DNA of 64,000 nucleotides, from NCBI RefSeq assembly GCF_019218885.1, contig NZ_JAHUWT010000001.1:682001-746000 (forward strand), read 5' to 3'. A program made the position numbers and the translations under genes. Every line of letters begins with the position of its first letter. The first letter of the stretch is position 1. Below are positions 39,207 to 47,895 of this stretch, in pieces. Source of the stretch: Bordetella sp. BOR01. Lineage in GTDB: Bacteria > Pseudomonadota > Gammaproteobacteria > Burkholderiales > Burkholderiaceae_B. The notes under the pieces were generated by a model. It had not been told where the DNA came from. It worked only from the letters and a program-made list of their open reading frames with translations, and made no database searches.

Positions 39207-39226
39207 GAATAATGCATGCATTATTC
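39207..39226. promoter_or_regulatory. 20-bp perfect palindrome upstream of the GntR gene
   Basis: GAATAATGCATGCATTATTC is identical to its reverse complement and lies 46 bases before the GntR start codon in an AT-rich island. The position and symmetry suit the operator of the FCD-type regulator encoded next to it. Confidence 0.65.
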
Positions 39227-39272
39227 ATATTATGATAGTGGCAAGTGTTGCGCTGCTGGATCTATCCCCATC

Positions 39273-39965
39273 ATGGACCACCCCGAAGTCTCCGAAAAAA
39301 TCGTGCGCGTCAGCTTGCACGACACGCTGATCGCCAACCTGCGGGCACTGCTTATCAGGGGCGAGCTCAAGCCTGGCGAGAAAGTGCCCGAACAGGCCCT
39401 GTGCCGGCGCTTCGGCATTTCGCGCACCCCCATGCGCGAGGCGCTGAAGGTGCTGGCTTCGGAAGGCGTGCTGCAACTGTTGCCCAACCGGGGCGCCATC
39501 GTGGCGGTGTTGCGCGAAGAGGAAGTCGAGCAGCATTTTCCGGTGATGGCGGCGCTGGAGGCCGTGGCCGGCGAAACCGCCTGCCGGCGCGCCACCGATT
39601 CCGACATGGCGCGCATGCGCGCCATGCACGATGCCATGCTGGAGCATTACCACGCCGGCGACGAGGTGTCTTACCTGAAATACGGGCGCGCCATCCATTA
39701 CGCGCTTTTCGAGATCGCCGACAACGCGGTCCTGACGGGTTTCTACGAACAGATCCTGATGCGCGTGCATAACGTGCGCTACGTGCGGCGCAAGTCGCAA
39801 GACAACTGGGACCGCGCCGTGCGCGAACACCAGGCCATCATCGAGGCCTTCGAGGCGCGCGATGCCGAGCGGGTGGGCAAACTGCTCAAGGCACACGTCG
39901 AAGGCACTGTCGTGAATATCGCCAAGGAATCCATCCAGCGCGACCAGCCGCCTGCCGCGCCCTGA
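39273..39965 (+). CDS. GntR-family (FCD) transcriptional regulator
   Basis: A 230-residue regulator. The N-terminal winged helix (HDTLIANLRALLIRGELKPGE, FGISRTPMREALKVLASEG) is followed by an all-helical FCD effector domain (residues ~85-215) with the metal-binding histidine pattern EHYHAGD and REHQAIIEAF. I start at ATG 39273 (MDHPEVSEKI); the frame is open 19 codons upstream but runs through the palindrome. It lies directly before the CoA-transferase and hydratase genes and presumably controls them; the effector would be an organic acid. Confidence 0.88.
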   Translation: MDHPEVSEKIVRVSLHDTLIANLRALLIRGELKPGEKVPEQALCRRFGISRTPMREALKVLASEGVLQLLPNRGAIVAVLREEEVEQHFPVMAALEAVAGETACRRATDSDMARMRAMHDAMLEHYHAGDEVSYLKYGRAIHYALFEIADNAVLTGFYEQILMRVHNVRYVRRKSQDNWDRAVREHQAIIEAFEARDAERVGKLLKAHVEGTVVNIAKESIQRDQPPAAP

Positions 39966-40027
39966 TGCGCTCGGGCGGCTGCGCGCGGCAACGTCACTTC
40001 CCCGACACCAGAAGCGAGACTTTCATC

Positions 40028-41263
40028 ATGAACCAAGCCAATTCGACTGCATCGCACGCCCCTGACCGCAAACAGCCGCTGGCCGGCGTGCGGGTCATCG
40101 ACCTGACGCAGGTGATGGCCGGGCCCTACTGCACGATGCTGCTGGCCGACATGGGTGCGGACGTGGTCAAGGTCGAGCCGCCCACGACAGGCGACCAGAC
40201 GCGCGGCGCAATGGGATTCAAGATGAAGGGCGATGACAGCCTGGGCTTCATGAACCTGAACCGCAACAAGCGCAGCATCACGCTGAACCTGAAAAGCGAT
40301 GCCGGCCGCGCCGTGCTGCTGCGCCTGGTGGAGCAGGCCGACATCCTGGTCGAGAACTATCGGCCTGGCGTGATGCAGCGCCTGGGGCTGGGATACGAAA
40401 CCCTGCGAGAGCTGAATCCCGGCCTGGTGTATGCCAGCATTTCGGGCTTCGGCCAGACCGGGCCCTGGTCGCAGCGGCCCGGCTACGACCTGATGGCCCA
40501 GGCCATGTCGGGCGTGATGAGCGTTACCGGCCATGCCGGTGGCCCGCCGGTGAAGGCCGGCGTGCCGGTGGCCGATATCGGCTGCGCGCTGTTTGCCACC
40601 TACGCGGTGCTGTCGGCCTACATCGGCAAGGCACGCGGCGGCGAAGGGCAGTTCATCGACGCCTCGCTGTTCGACTCGGCCATGGCCTTCTCGGTGTGGG
40701 ATATTTCGGAATACTGGGGTACGGGCAAAGTCCCCACGCCGCTGGGCACCGCCAACCGCATGAGCGCGCCTTACCAGGCGGTCGAGGCTTCCGATGGCTA
40801 CTTCGTCATGGGGGCCACCAACAACAAGCTGTGGAAACTGTTGTGCGACACCATCGGCCGGCCCGAGCTGCTGGCCGATGAGCGCTTCAAGGATATCGCT
40901 TCGCGCCTGGCCAACCGGGAGATCCTGATCGAGACGCTGGAGCAGACTTTCCGCACCCGCACGCGCGCCGACTGGACCGAGACGCTGCTGGCGGCCGGTA
41001 TCCCGGCCGGCCCCATGCAAAGCTATCCCGAGGCCTTCGAGAGCGAGCATGCCCGGCATCGCGGCATGCGGCTGGATATCGCCCATCCGGTCGAAGGCTC
41101 GATTCCGAATATCGGCTTCGCGGTGAAGCTGTCGGGCACGCCGCAGCAAGTGCGCATGCCGCCGCCGCTACTGGGCGAGCACACGCAGGCCATTCTGGCA
41201 GAACTTGGCATCGCGGGCGCCGAGCTCGACCAACTGCAGGCTGACGGAGCATTCGCATCATGA
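40028..41263 (+). CDS. CaiB/BaiF family (class III) CoA transferase
   Basis: A 411-residue family III CoA transferase that moves CoA between carboxylic acids. GVRVIDLTQVMAGPYCTMLLAD and GADVVKVEPP are the family opening, and the catalytic aspartate is expected in QFIDASLFDSAM. ATG 40028 is chosen since the upstream frame overlaps the regulator's end. It is followed by an enoyl-CoA hydratase-like gene whose start overlaps its stop by four bases, so the pair forms a CoA-activation and modification unit. The acid substrate is unknown. Confidence 0.9.
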   Translation: MNQANSTASHAPDRKQPLAGVRVIDLTQVMAGPYCTMLLADMGADVVKVEPPTTGDQTRGAMGFKMKGDDSLGFMNLNRNKRSITLNLKSDAGRAVLLRLVEQADILVENYRPGVMQRLGLGYETLRELNPGLVYASISGFGQTGPWSQRPGYDLMAQAMSGVMSVTGHAGGPPVKAGVPVADIGCALFATYAVLSAYIGKARGGEGQFIDASLFDSAMAFSVWDISEYWGTGKVPTPLGTANRMSAPYQAVEASDGYFVMGATNNKLWKLLCDTIGRPELLADERFKDIASRLANREILIETLEQTFRTRTRADWTETLLAAGIPAGPMQSYPEAFESEHARHRGMRLDIAHPVEGSIPNIGFAVKLSGTPQQVRMPPPLLGEHTQAILAELGIAGAELDQLQADGAFAS

Positions 41264-42036
41264 GCACCGGAAAAGTCCACCTGACCGTCCAGGACGGCAT
41301 CGCGGCCGTCGTGTTCGACCGGCCCGAGGCGCGCAACGCCATGACCTGGTCCATGTACGACGAACTGGCCGCCATCTGCCAGGCCTTGGGGCAACGCGAT
41401 GATATACGCGCCGCCACGCTGCGCGGCGCCGGCGGCCAGGCATTCGTGGCCGGCACCGACATCGAGCAGTTCCTGGAGTTCGAGTCGGGCGACGATGGCA
41501 TCCGCTACGAGGCGGTCATCGACGAACGTGTCCAGTTGCTTGAATCGCTGCCATTCCCGACGGTGGCCGTGATCGACGGCTATGCCATCGGCGGCGGATT
41601 GGCCATGGCCGCCGCCTGCGACTTCCGCGTGGCGACGCCGGCCGCGGTGTTCGGCGTGCCTATCGCCCGCACGCTGGGCAATTGCCTGTCCAGCGCCAAC
41701 ACGGCGCGCGTGGTGGCCGGCTTCGGCGCCGCCCGCGCCAAGCGCATGCTGCTGCTGGCCGAGACCATCGCGGCCGCCGAGGCGCGCGATTGCGGGTTCG
41801 TGCACGAAATCGTCGAACCCGAGGCGCTCGATGCCAAGGTGGCCGCGCTGTGCCAGCGGCTGGCCGGCAACGCGCCGCTGACCATCAAGGCGGCCAAGGA
41901 AACCATCCGCCGCCTGGTCGTCGAAGGCCTGTCACGCAACGACGACCTGGTGCGCGAATGCTACGGCAGCCGCGATTTCCGCATCGGCATCGAAGCTTTC
42001 CTGGCCAAGCAGCGGCCGCGCTGGACTGGCCGCTGA
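41260..42036 (+). CDS. Enoyl-CoA hydratase/isomerase family protein with altered active site
   Basis: A 258-residue crotonase-fold protein. The oxyanion-hole motifs are GTDIEQF and the GYAIGGGLAMAAACDFRVAT block. The two glutamates that hydrate enoyl-CoA in classical hydratases are not evident: the segment that usually reads like PExxxG is GVPIARTLGNCLSS. It may therefore be an isomerase, a hydrolase or another crotonase activity rather than a hydratase. It is coupled to the CoA transferase gene and converges on a P450 gene 19 bases away. Confidence 0.85.
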   Translation: MSTGKVHLTVQDGIAAVVFDRPEARNAMTWSMYDELAAICQALGQRDDIRAATLRGAGGQAFVAGTDIEQFLEFESGDDGIRYEAVIDERVQLLESLPFPTVAVIDGYAIGGGLAMAAACDFRVATPAAVFGVPIARTLGNCLSSANTARVVAGFGAARAKRMLLLAETIAAAEARDCGFVHEIVEPEALDAKVAALCQRLAGNAPLTIKAAKETIRRLVVEGLSRNDDLVRECYGSRDFRIGIEAFLAKQRPRWTGR

Positions 42037-42055
42037 TCCAGCGTACGCCCGGCTT

Positions 42056-43153
42056 TCAGGCCGCTGCCGCAAAATACGGCACGCGTGCATTCGGCAAGGG
42101 ACGGTAGTGCGGTCCGCCCAGCAACTGGGCGGGATCCAGGCCACCCTGCAACAGGCGCGACACTGCCTGGCCGGCTGACTGTATGGCCGGCGCATGGCCC
42201 GGGCAGGCATGCCGGCCGGCACCGAACGTCCAGGGTATGGCGCCGGGCTGCTCGATGCCGGCCGCGGCCAGCACCAGCAATACCGTGGCCCCGGCCGGTA
42301 GCACATGGCCGTCCAGCGGGATGGGGGCGCACAGGTAGCGCCGGGTGTTGTGCACCGGGGGGTCGTACTGCGCCGTATGTGCCGCCATGCGCAGGCACTC
42401 GCGGGTGTCCTGGCGGGCAGCCGCGGCCGTTACCGGGTCGCGGGCCAGCGCCACCAGCGTATTGCCGATCAGCCCCGCACCCGCTTCGCACGACTGGAAC
42501 AACAGGCCGGCCAGATTGGCGGCAATGACGTCAGGTTCGATACCCGCCTGCGCCGCGCGGCCGCGCAGCACGGCCAGCGGCGTGCCGCCGGCTTGCGTTT
42601 CCAATAGTGCGGCCAGGGTGGCTTGCAGGCGTGCCGCCGCGGCATGGCCCGCCGCCACGTTATCCGCAGTCGCCGCCGGACGCAGTGCGGCACGAAACTG
42701 CCGCACGTCGCGGGCACACGCCGGCGCGACCTGCTGCGCCAGGCCCAGATGGCGGGCCATGGCGTACACGGGGGCGTCGAACAGAAAGTCGTCCAGCGCG
42801 GGCAAGTCGCGCGGCATCGCGGGCCAACAGGGCGTGGCGGTGGGGGACAATGCAAGCAGGCAGTCTGCCAGCAACGGCTTCAAGCCCGCATGGCCGGGCC
42901 CGTCGCTCATGCGTACGAAGCGGCTGAACAGCAGGCCGGCGGCACCATCGTGCAAGGCCTGCGGCACCGGTTCTTGCGCCGGGCGCACGCGGGCGGCGCT
43001 ATGGTCGAGCACGGCACGGATCAAGGCTGGCGTGCTGGCAATCCACAAGTCCAGCGCAGGGTCGTGGTACAGCGGCCGGTCGCGCGCCAGCATGCGATAG
43101 TACGGATACGGGTCGGCGTGGGTAACGGCCTGGATGGGATCGGTAGGTGGCAT
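42056..43153 (-). CDS. Cytochrome P450 with unusual I-helix
   Basis: A 365-residue P450, somewhat short for a bacterial enzyme (~400). The heme-ligand loop is FGAGRHACPG with Cys317, and the ExxR motif is ECLR (252-255). The I-helix (about 211-232, LAGLLFQSCEAGAGLIGNTL) lacks the usual acid-threonine pair of AGxDT that delivers protons to oxygen, so catalysis may be atypical (peroxygenase-like or a different substrate-assisted route). It is the last gene of a leftward ETF-QO / SDR / P450 set, with a 60-base gap to the SDR gene. No ferredoxin is nearby. Confidence 0.85.
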   Translation of the reverse strand: MPPTDPIQAVTHADPYPYYRMLARDRPLYHDPALDLWIASTPALIRAVLDHSAARVRPAQEPVPQALHDGAAGLLFSRFVRMSDGPGHAGLKPLLADCLLALSPTATPCWPAMPRDLPALDDFLFDAPVYAMARHLGLAQQVAPACARDVRQFRAALRPAATADNVAAGHAAAARLQATLAALLETQAGGTPLAVLRGRAAQAGIEPDVIAANLAGLLFQSCEAGAGLIGNTLVALARDPVTAAAARQDTRECLRMAAHTAQYDPPVHNTRRYLCAPIPLDGHVLPAGATVLLVLAAAGIEQPGAIPWTFGAGRHACPGHAPAIQSAGQAVSRLLQGGLDPAQLLGGPHYRPLPNARVPYFAAAA

Positions 43154-43213
43154 GGCGCCAGTATCGGGCGTATGCCGGTGGCAATGCTTCGATGCGGGTC
43201 GAAGAATGGCGCG

Positions 43214-44044
43214 TCAGGCCAGCAGCGCCGCGTAGCCGGCGCGGGCGTCGGGCCACTGCAAGGCCAGGCCGCTGGCGCGCAGCCTCGCATTGCTGAGTTT
43301 CTTGCTGCCCACGGCCGCCGGAGCCGGCCCTTCGGCGGGTTCGGGGGCGCCGGCCAGGCGGGCCAGATGGGCGTACAGTTCGTGCAGCGGCAACGGCGTG
43401 TCATCGCAGCCGACGTAGACCGCCTGGGCCTGCGGCAGTGCCAGCAGGTGGGCCGCGGCGGCCGCGGCATCGTCGATATGGATACGGTTGGCCCAATGCG
43501 GCGGATGGCGCGGCGCCCGTGCCGTACCGGCCCGCAGGCGCTCGATCAATTGCAGCCGGCCCGGGCCGTACAGGCCAGCCAGGCGCAGGCTGACGGAAGG
43601 CACCGCTTGCGCGGCCAGCCAGTTTTCGGTGTCCAGCAGGATGCGGCCGTTGAACCCGGCGGGATCGGGCGGGGTGGTTTCATCGACCCAGCCGCCGTGG
43701 TTGTCGCCGTACACGGCCGAAGACGACACGAACAGCACGCGCCGCAGCGCGCGGGTGTCCAGGGCCGCCAACAGGGTGGGCAGGCCATCGCGGAACACCG
43801 CCCGATAGACGGCAGGATCCCGCGCGCCGGGAGCCGGCAAATACGCCAGGTGGGTGATTCCGGCTGGCAGGCCGGCCAGGGTATCGGGCTGGGTCAGGTC
43901 GGCGCGCAGCCAATGGATGCCGTCGTCGCTGCCCGCTGGCGGCTGGCGCCGCAGTGCCCAGACGTTGGCGCCGCGCGCCCGCAAGCGGTGCGCCAGGCGC
44001 AAGCCCAGGTCGCCGCAGCCCGCCAGCAGGACGCGTTCGGCCAT
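43214..44044 (-). CDS. NAD(P)-binding SDR-family protein (YeeZ-like)
   Basis: A 276-residue extended short-chain dehydrogenase fold. The nucleotide motif is LLAGCGDLGLRLA, and LFVSSSAVYGDNHGGW is the serine-containing strand. The usual YxxxK catalytic pair is not present at the expected place (FNGRILLDTENWLAA), as in YeeZ-type proteins, which have no proven reaction. It starts six bases after the ETF-QO stop and is probably co-transcribed with it. Function is unassigned. Confidence 0.8.
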   Translation of the reverse strand: MAERVLLAGCGDLGLRLAHRLRARGANVWALRRQPPAGSDDGIHWLRADLTQPDTLAGLPAGITHLAYLPAPGARDPAVYRAVFRDGLPTLLAALDTRALRRVLFVSSSAVYGDNHGGWVDETTPPDPAGFNGRILLDTENWLAAQAVPSVSLRLAGLYGPGRLQLIERLRAGTARAPRHPPHWANRIHIDDAAAAAAHLLALPQAQAVYVGCDDTPLPLHELYAHLARLAGAPEPAEGPAPAAVGSKKLSNARLRASGLALQWPDARAGYAALLA

Positions 44045-44050
44045 GCCGGC

Positions 44051-45697
44051 CTACATGCCGCTATAGACCGGGCCTTCGCCGCCCTGCGGGGCCACCCACA
44101 CGATATTCTGGGTAGGGTCCTTGATGTCGCAGGTCTTGCAGTGCACGCAGTTCTGCGCATTGATCTGCAGGCGGTCGTCGCCGTGGCTATCTTTCACGAA
44201 CTCGTACACGCCGGCCGGACAGTAGCGGGCCTCGGGGCCGCCATATTTGGCCAGGTTCACCGCCACCGGCACCGTGGGGTCTTTCAGGGTCAGGTGGACC
44301 GGTTCGTTTTCGTCGTGGTTGGTGTTCGAGATGAATACCGAACTGAGCTTGTCGAAGGTCAGCTTGCCGTCGGGTTTCGGGTAATCGATGCGCGCGCATT
44401 CCGAGGCCGGCTGCAGGCAGGCATGATCGGGCTTGGTGCGATGCAGGGTCCAGGGGATGTTGCCCTTGAGCACCAGTTGCTCGATGCCGGTCATCAGGGT
44501 GGCGACCGTGCTGCCCTTCTTGAACCACTGCTTGAAGTTGCGTGCCTTGTTCAGTTCGGTGCGCAGCCACGACGATTCGAACGCGGCCGGGTAGGCCGAG
44601 AGCTCGTCCTGGCGGCGGTCGGCGGCCACTGCCTCGAAGGCGGCATCGGCGGCCAGCATGCCGGTCTTGATGGCGGCATGGCTGCCCTTGATGCGCGAGG
44701 CATTCAGGAAACCGGCTTCACAGCCCACCAGCGCGCCGCCCGGGAAGGTGAGCTTGGGCAGCGCCAGCAGGCCGCCGGCCGTGATGGAGCGCGCGCCGTA
44801 GGCAATGCGCTTGCCGCCTTCGAATGTGCCGCGGATGGCGGGGTGGGTTTTGTAGCGCTGGAATTCTTCGAACGGCGACAGCCAGGGGTTGGCGTAGTCC
44901 AGGCCAACCACCATGCCCACCGCCACCAGATTGTTGTCCAGGTGGTACAGGAACGAGCCGCCGTAGGTGTCGGCATCGAGCGGCCAGCCGGCGGTATGCA
45001 CTACCAGGCCTGGCCGGGCCTGGGCCGGGTCGACTTCCCACATTTCTTTCAGGCCGATGCCGTACGCCTGGGGATCGCGGCCGTCGTCGAGCTTGTAGCG
45101 CTCGATGAGCTGGCGGCCCAGTTGCCCACGCGAGCCTTCGGCGAAGATCGTGTAGCGCGCCAGCAGTTCCATGCCGGGCTGGTAGTGGTCGGTGTGCGAG
45201 CCGTCGCGCGCCACGCCCATGTCGCCGGTGGCCACGCCGCGCACCGCACCGTTTTCGTCGTACAGCACCTCAGCCGCGGCAAAGCCGGGGAATATCTCGA
45301 CGCCGGCGGCCTCGGCCTGGTCGCCCATCCATTTCACCACGTCGCCCAGGCGCACGACGTAGTTGCCGTGGTTCTGGAAACAGGCCGGCAGCATCCAGTT
45401 GGGGGTGCTGCGCGCGCCGGTGCGGGTCAGGAACAGGAACTGGTCCTGGGTGACCGGCACGTTCAGTGGCGCGCCCTTGTCTTTCCAGTCGGGGATCAGC
45501 TCGGTCAGGGCCAGCGGATCCATCACGGCGCCGGACAGGATATGGGCGCCGAGCTCGGCGCCTTTCTCGAGTACGCACACGCTCAGTTCGCGGTTCTGCT
45601 CGGTAGCCAGCTGCTTCAGGCGCAACGCGGCGGCCAAGCCTGCCGGCCCGCCGCCGACAACCACCACGTCATATTCCATTGACTCGCGTTCGGACAT
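44051..45697 (-). CDS. Electron-transfer flavoprotein:ubiquinone oxidoreductase
   Basis: ETF-QO takes electrons from acyl-CoA dehydrogenases via ETF and delivers them to ubiquinone at the inner membrane. The FAD motif YDVVVVGGGPAGLAAALRLK is at the N-terminus. The 4Fe-4S ligands lie in the C-terminal QNCVHCKTCDIKDPTQN block, with the upstream CPAGVYEF cysteine. The product has 548 residues, normal length. Two start codons are close together (45697 and 45679); the first is used here. It leads the leftward set with the SDR and P450 genes and supports the acyl-CoA catabolism seen around it. Confidence 0.95.
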   Translation of the reverse strand: MSERESMEYDVVVVGGGPAGLAAALRLKQLATEQNRELSVCVLEKGAELGAHILSGAVMDPLALTELIPDWKDKGAPLNVPVTQDQFLFLTRTGARSTPNWMLPACFQNHGNYVVRLGDVVKWMGDQAEAAGVEIFPGFAAAEVLYDENGAVRGVATGDMGVARDGSHTDHYQPGMELLARYTIFAEGSRGQLGRQLIERYKLDDGRDPQAYGIGLKEMWEVDPAQARPGLVVHTAGWPLDADTYGGSFLYHLDNNLVAVGMVVGLDYANPWLSPFEEFQRYKTHPAIRGTFEGGKRIAYGARSITAGGLLALPKLTFPGGALVGCEAGFLNASRIKGSHAAIKTGMLAADAAFEAVAADRRQDELSAYPAAFESSWLRTELNKARNFKQWFKKGSTVATLMTGIEQLVLKGNIPWTLHRTKPDHACLQPASECARIDYPKPDGKLTFDKLSSVFISNTNHDENEPVHLTLKDPTVPVAVNLAKYGGPEARYCPAGVYEFVKDSHGDDRLQINAQNCVHCKTCDIKDPTQNIVWVAPQGGEGPVYSGM

Positions 45698-45809
45698 TAC
45701 TCCAATCCCCTCTATGTGCCGTCTGGTGATGCAAGGAAGTATTATCGGCGATTGTATTGCAGCCGGCCGGCTCGTGCCCCGGCTGCTTGATTACTGTCAG
45801 GAGCACCCA

Positions 45810-46286
45810 TTGACCCGGGACCCGCAAAACGCCCGTATTCTTGAAGTAGGCGATTGGCATCAGGCCGAAGTGCCCATGCGCTGGGGCGATGCCGATGCGC
45901 TCAATCACATGAACAACACCGTGTATTTCCGCATGATGGAAGAGGCGCGCATCCATATGCTGCACGGGCAGGACTGGTCGCCCCCGGCCGGCCAGGGCTT
46001 TATCCTGGCGCATGCGTCGTGCGACTTCCTGCGGCCTTTCACGTACCCGGTCAGCGTGCGGGTCACGCACCGGATCACGCGCATCGGCCGTTCCAGCCTG
46101 GACGCCGACGTGGTGCTGGACAAGGCGGGCGACGACGCCGGCCCGTATGCGCGTGGGCGTACCGTACTGGTATGGATGGATTATGCGACCAACCGTTCGC
46201 AGCCGTGGTCGCCCGGCGTGCTGGAGCAACTGGGCAGGCAGTGCATGCCCGCCGCGCAAGCCGCTAAAATCGGTTCAAACCAATAA
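45810..46286 (+). CDS. Acyl-CoA thioesterase, 4HBT hot-dog fold
   Basis: A 4-hydroxybenzoyl-CoA-type thioesterase that releases CoA from acyl-CoA. The signature VPMRWGDADALNHMNNTVYFR contains the catalytic aspartate; HASCDFLRPFTYPV follows. I choose TTG 45810 because AGGAG (45799-45803) lies seven bases upstream, giving 158 residues of hot-dog domain. The frame is open earlier, with ATG starts near 45718 that would add about 30 non-conserved residues. It is divergent from ETF-QO and precedes the CoA-transferase pair. Confidence 0.85.
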   Translation: MTRDPQNARILEVGDWHQAEVPMRWGDADALNHMNNTVYFRMMEEARIHMLHGQDWSPPAGQGFILAHASCDFLRPFTYPVSVRVTHRITRIGRSSLDADVVLDKAGDDAGPYARGRTVLVWMDYATNRSQPWSPGVLEQLGRQCMPAAQAAKIGSNQ

Positions 46287-46359
46287 ATAACGAGCGGGCG
46301 CGCCACCCCTTCTTGCAGCCGCGCCTCTGTAAACCCGAACTTCACTAGGAGCTGGACAG

Positions 46360-47058
46360 ATGGACAAAGTGTATGCAAGCGCCGCCGAAGCGCTGGCAGG
46401 CGTCGTCGAAGACGGCCAGATGATCGCAGTGGGCGGCTTCGGCCTGTGCGGCATCCCCGAGGCACTGATCGCGGCCTTGCGCGACTCGGGCGTCAAGGGG
46501 CTGACCTGCGTCAGCAACAATGCCGGGGTGGACGGTTTCGGATTGGGCCAACTGCTCAATACCCGCCAGGTTCGCAAAATGATCGCCTCGTATGTGGGCG
46601 AAAACAAAGAGTTCGAGCGCCAGTACCTGGCCGGCGAACTCGAGCTGGAATTCACGCCGCAAGGCACGCTGGCCGAAAAGCTGCGCGCCGGCGGTGCGGG
46701 CATCCCGGCGTTCTTCACGCGCACCGGCGTGGGCACTATCGTGGCCGACGGCAAGGAACTGCGCGAATTCGATGGCCAGCAATATGTCATGGAGCGTTCG
46801 CTGGTGCCCGATGTGTCGCTGGTGAAGGCGTACATCGCCGACCGCAGCGGCAACCTGGTGTTCCGCAAGACGGCGCGCAATTTCAATCCCAATGTGGCCA
46901 TGGCCGGCAAGATCACCGTGGTAGAGGTCGAGAAAATCGTCGATACAGGTTCGCTCGACCCCGACCAGATCCATCTGCCTGGCATCTATGTGCAGCGCAT
47001 CGTGCTGAACGCGCAGCCGGAAAAGCGCATCGAACAACGCACCACCCGTCCGGCCTAA
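46360..47058 (+). CDS. scoA: 3-oxoacid CoA-transferase subunit A
   Basis: The alpha subunit of a succinyl-CoA:3-oxoacid CoA transferase (family I), which activates acetoacetate or a similar 3-oxoacid with CoA from succinyl-CoA. DKVYASAAEALAGVVEDGQ, GGFGLCGIPEALIAAL and ENKEFERQYLAGELELEFTPQG are the family blocks. The product has 232 residues. TAGGAG precedes ATG 46360 by eight bases. The beta-subunit gene follows after 12 bases with its own AAGGAG. Confidence 0.93.
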   Translation: MDKVYASAAEALAGVVEDGQMIAVGGFGLCGIPEALIAALRDSGVKGLTCVSNNAGVDGFGLGQLLNTRQVRKMIASYVGENKEFERQYLAGELELEFTPQGTLAEKLRAGGAGIPAFFTRTGVGTIVADGKELREFDGQQYVMERSLVPDVSLVKAYIADRSGNLVFRKTARNFNPNVAMAGKITVVEVEKIVDTGSLDPDQIHLPGIYVQRIVLNAQPEKRIEQRTTRPA

Positions 47059-47070
47059 GGAGAACACGAC

Positions 47071-47721
47071 ATGGCATGGTCCCGCGATGAAATGGCCGCG
47101 CGCGCCGCGCGCGAGCTGCAAGACGGCTTTTACGTGAACCTGGGCATCGGCTTGCCCACCCTGGTGGCCAACCACGTGCCCAAGGGTGTCGAGGTATGGC
47201 TGCAATCCGAGAACGGCCTGCTGGGCATCGGCCCGTTCCCCACCGACGACCAGGTCGACGCCGACCTGATCAACGCCGGCAAGCAGACGGTTACCACGCT
47301 GCCCGGCTCGTCCATCTTCTCTTCGGCGGACTCGTTCGCGATGATCCGCGGCGGCAAGATCAACCTGGCCATCCTGGGCGCCATGCAGGTGTCCGAAACG
47401 GGCGACCTGGCCAACTGGATGATTCCGGGCAAGATGGTCAAGGGCATGGGGGGCGCCATGGACCTGGTGGCCGGCGTGGGCAAGGTGGTGGTACTGATGG
47501 AACACGTGGCCAAAAAGAAAGACGGTACCGAAGACATCAAGCTGCTGCCCGAATGCACGCTGCCCCTGACGGGCGTGGGCGTGGTCGACCTGATCATCAC
47601 CGACCTGGGCGTACTGGAAGTCGGCGAAGCCGGCCTGAAGCTGCGCGAACTGGCGCCCGGCGTCACGGTCGACGAGATCCAGGCCAAGACCCAGGCCAAG
47701 CTGGATGTCTCTGGCGTGTAG
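47071..47721 (+). CDS. scoB: 3-oxoacid CoA-transferase subunit B
   Basis: The beta subunit that carries the catalytic glutamate, which forms the glutamyl-CoA intermediate; it is visible in [30 protein letters not shown] and [19 protein letters not shown] are further signatures. At 216 residues the length is normal. Together with ScoA it would make the A2B2 enzyme. A TTCG-loop terminator ends the operon 27 bases after the stop. Confidence 0.94.
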   Translation: MAWSRDEMAARAARELQDGFYVNLGIGLPTLVANHVPKGVEVWLQSENGLLGIGPFPTDDQVDADLINAGKQTVTTLPGSSIFSSADSFAMIRGGKINLAILGAMQVSETGDLANWMIPGKMVKGMGGAMDLVAGVGKVVVLMEHVAKKKDGTEDIKLLPECTLPLTGVGVVDLIITDLGVLEVGEAGLKLRELAPGVTVDEIQAKTQAKLDVSGV

Positions 47722-47747
47722 CCGGAGCCTGGCAAGCGCATGACAGG

Positions 47748-47772
47748 AAACCCTGCTTCGGCAGGGTTTTTT
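47748..47772 (+). terminator. Intrinsic terminator after the scoAB pair
   Basis: AACCCTGC and GCAGGGTT pair around a TTCG tetraloop (47757-47760), followed by a six-base T-run. Confidence 0.93.
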
Positions 47773-47835
47773 CATGCCTGGCCGCTCGAGGGTAATCCCC
47801 GAGTATGAAAATCAATTTTCTTATTTAAAATTACG

Positions 47836-47853
47836 ATGTAAACAAATTTACAT
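47836..47853. promoter_or_regulatory. RpiR/HexR-like inverted repeat upstream of the peptide-salvage cluster
   Basis: ATGTAAA (47836-47842) and TTTACAT (47847-47853) form a perfect 7-bp inverted repeat with a four-base centre in an AT-rich island 43 bases before the RpiR gene. The TGTAA...TTACA pattern resembles sites bound by RpiR-family regulators such as HexR. Binding is inferred. Confidence 0.6.
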
Positions 47854-47895
47854 TCGCATCCGCCAGCCAGCCCCCCCCCTCGCAGCAACCCGTTC

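Noticed and set aside
42623-45682. A 1019-codon open frame on the plus strand
   Set aside because: It covers the P450, SDR and ETF-QO genes in antisense; the product is compositionally biased (Q, G, R, H) with no domain.
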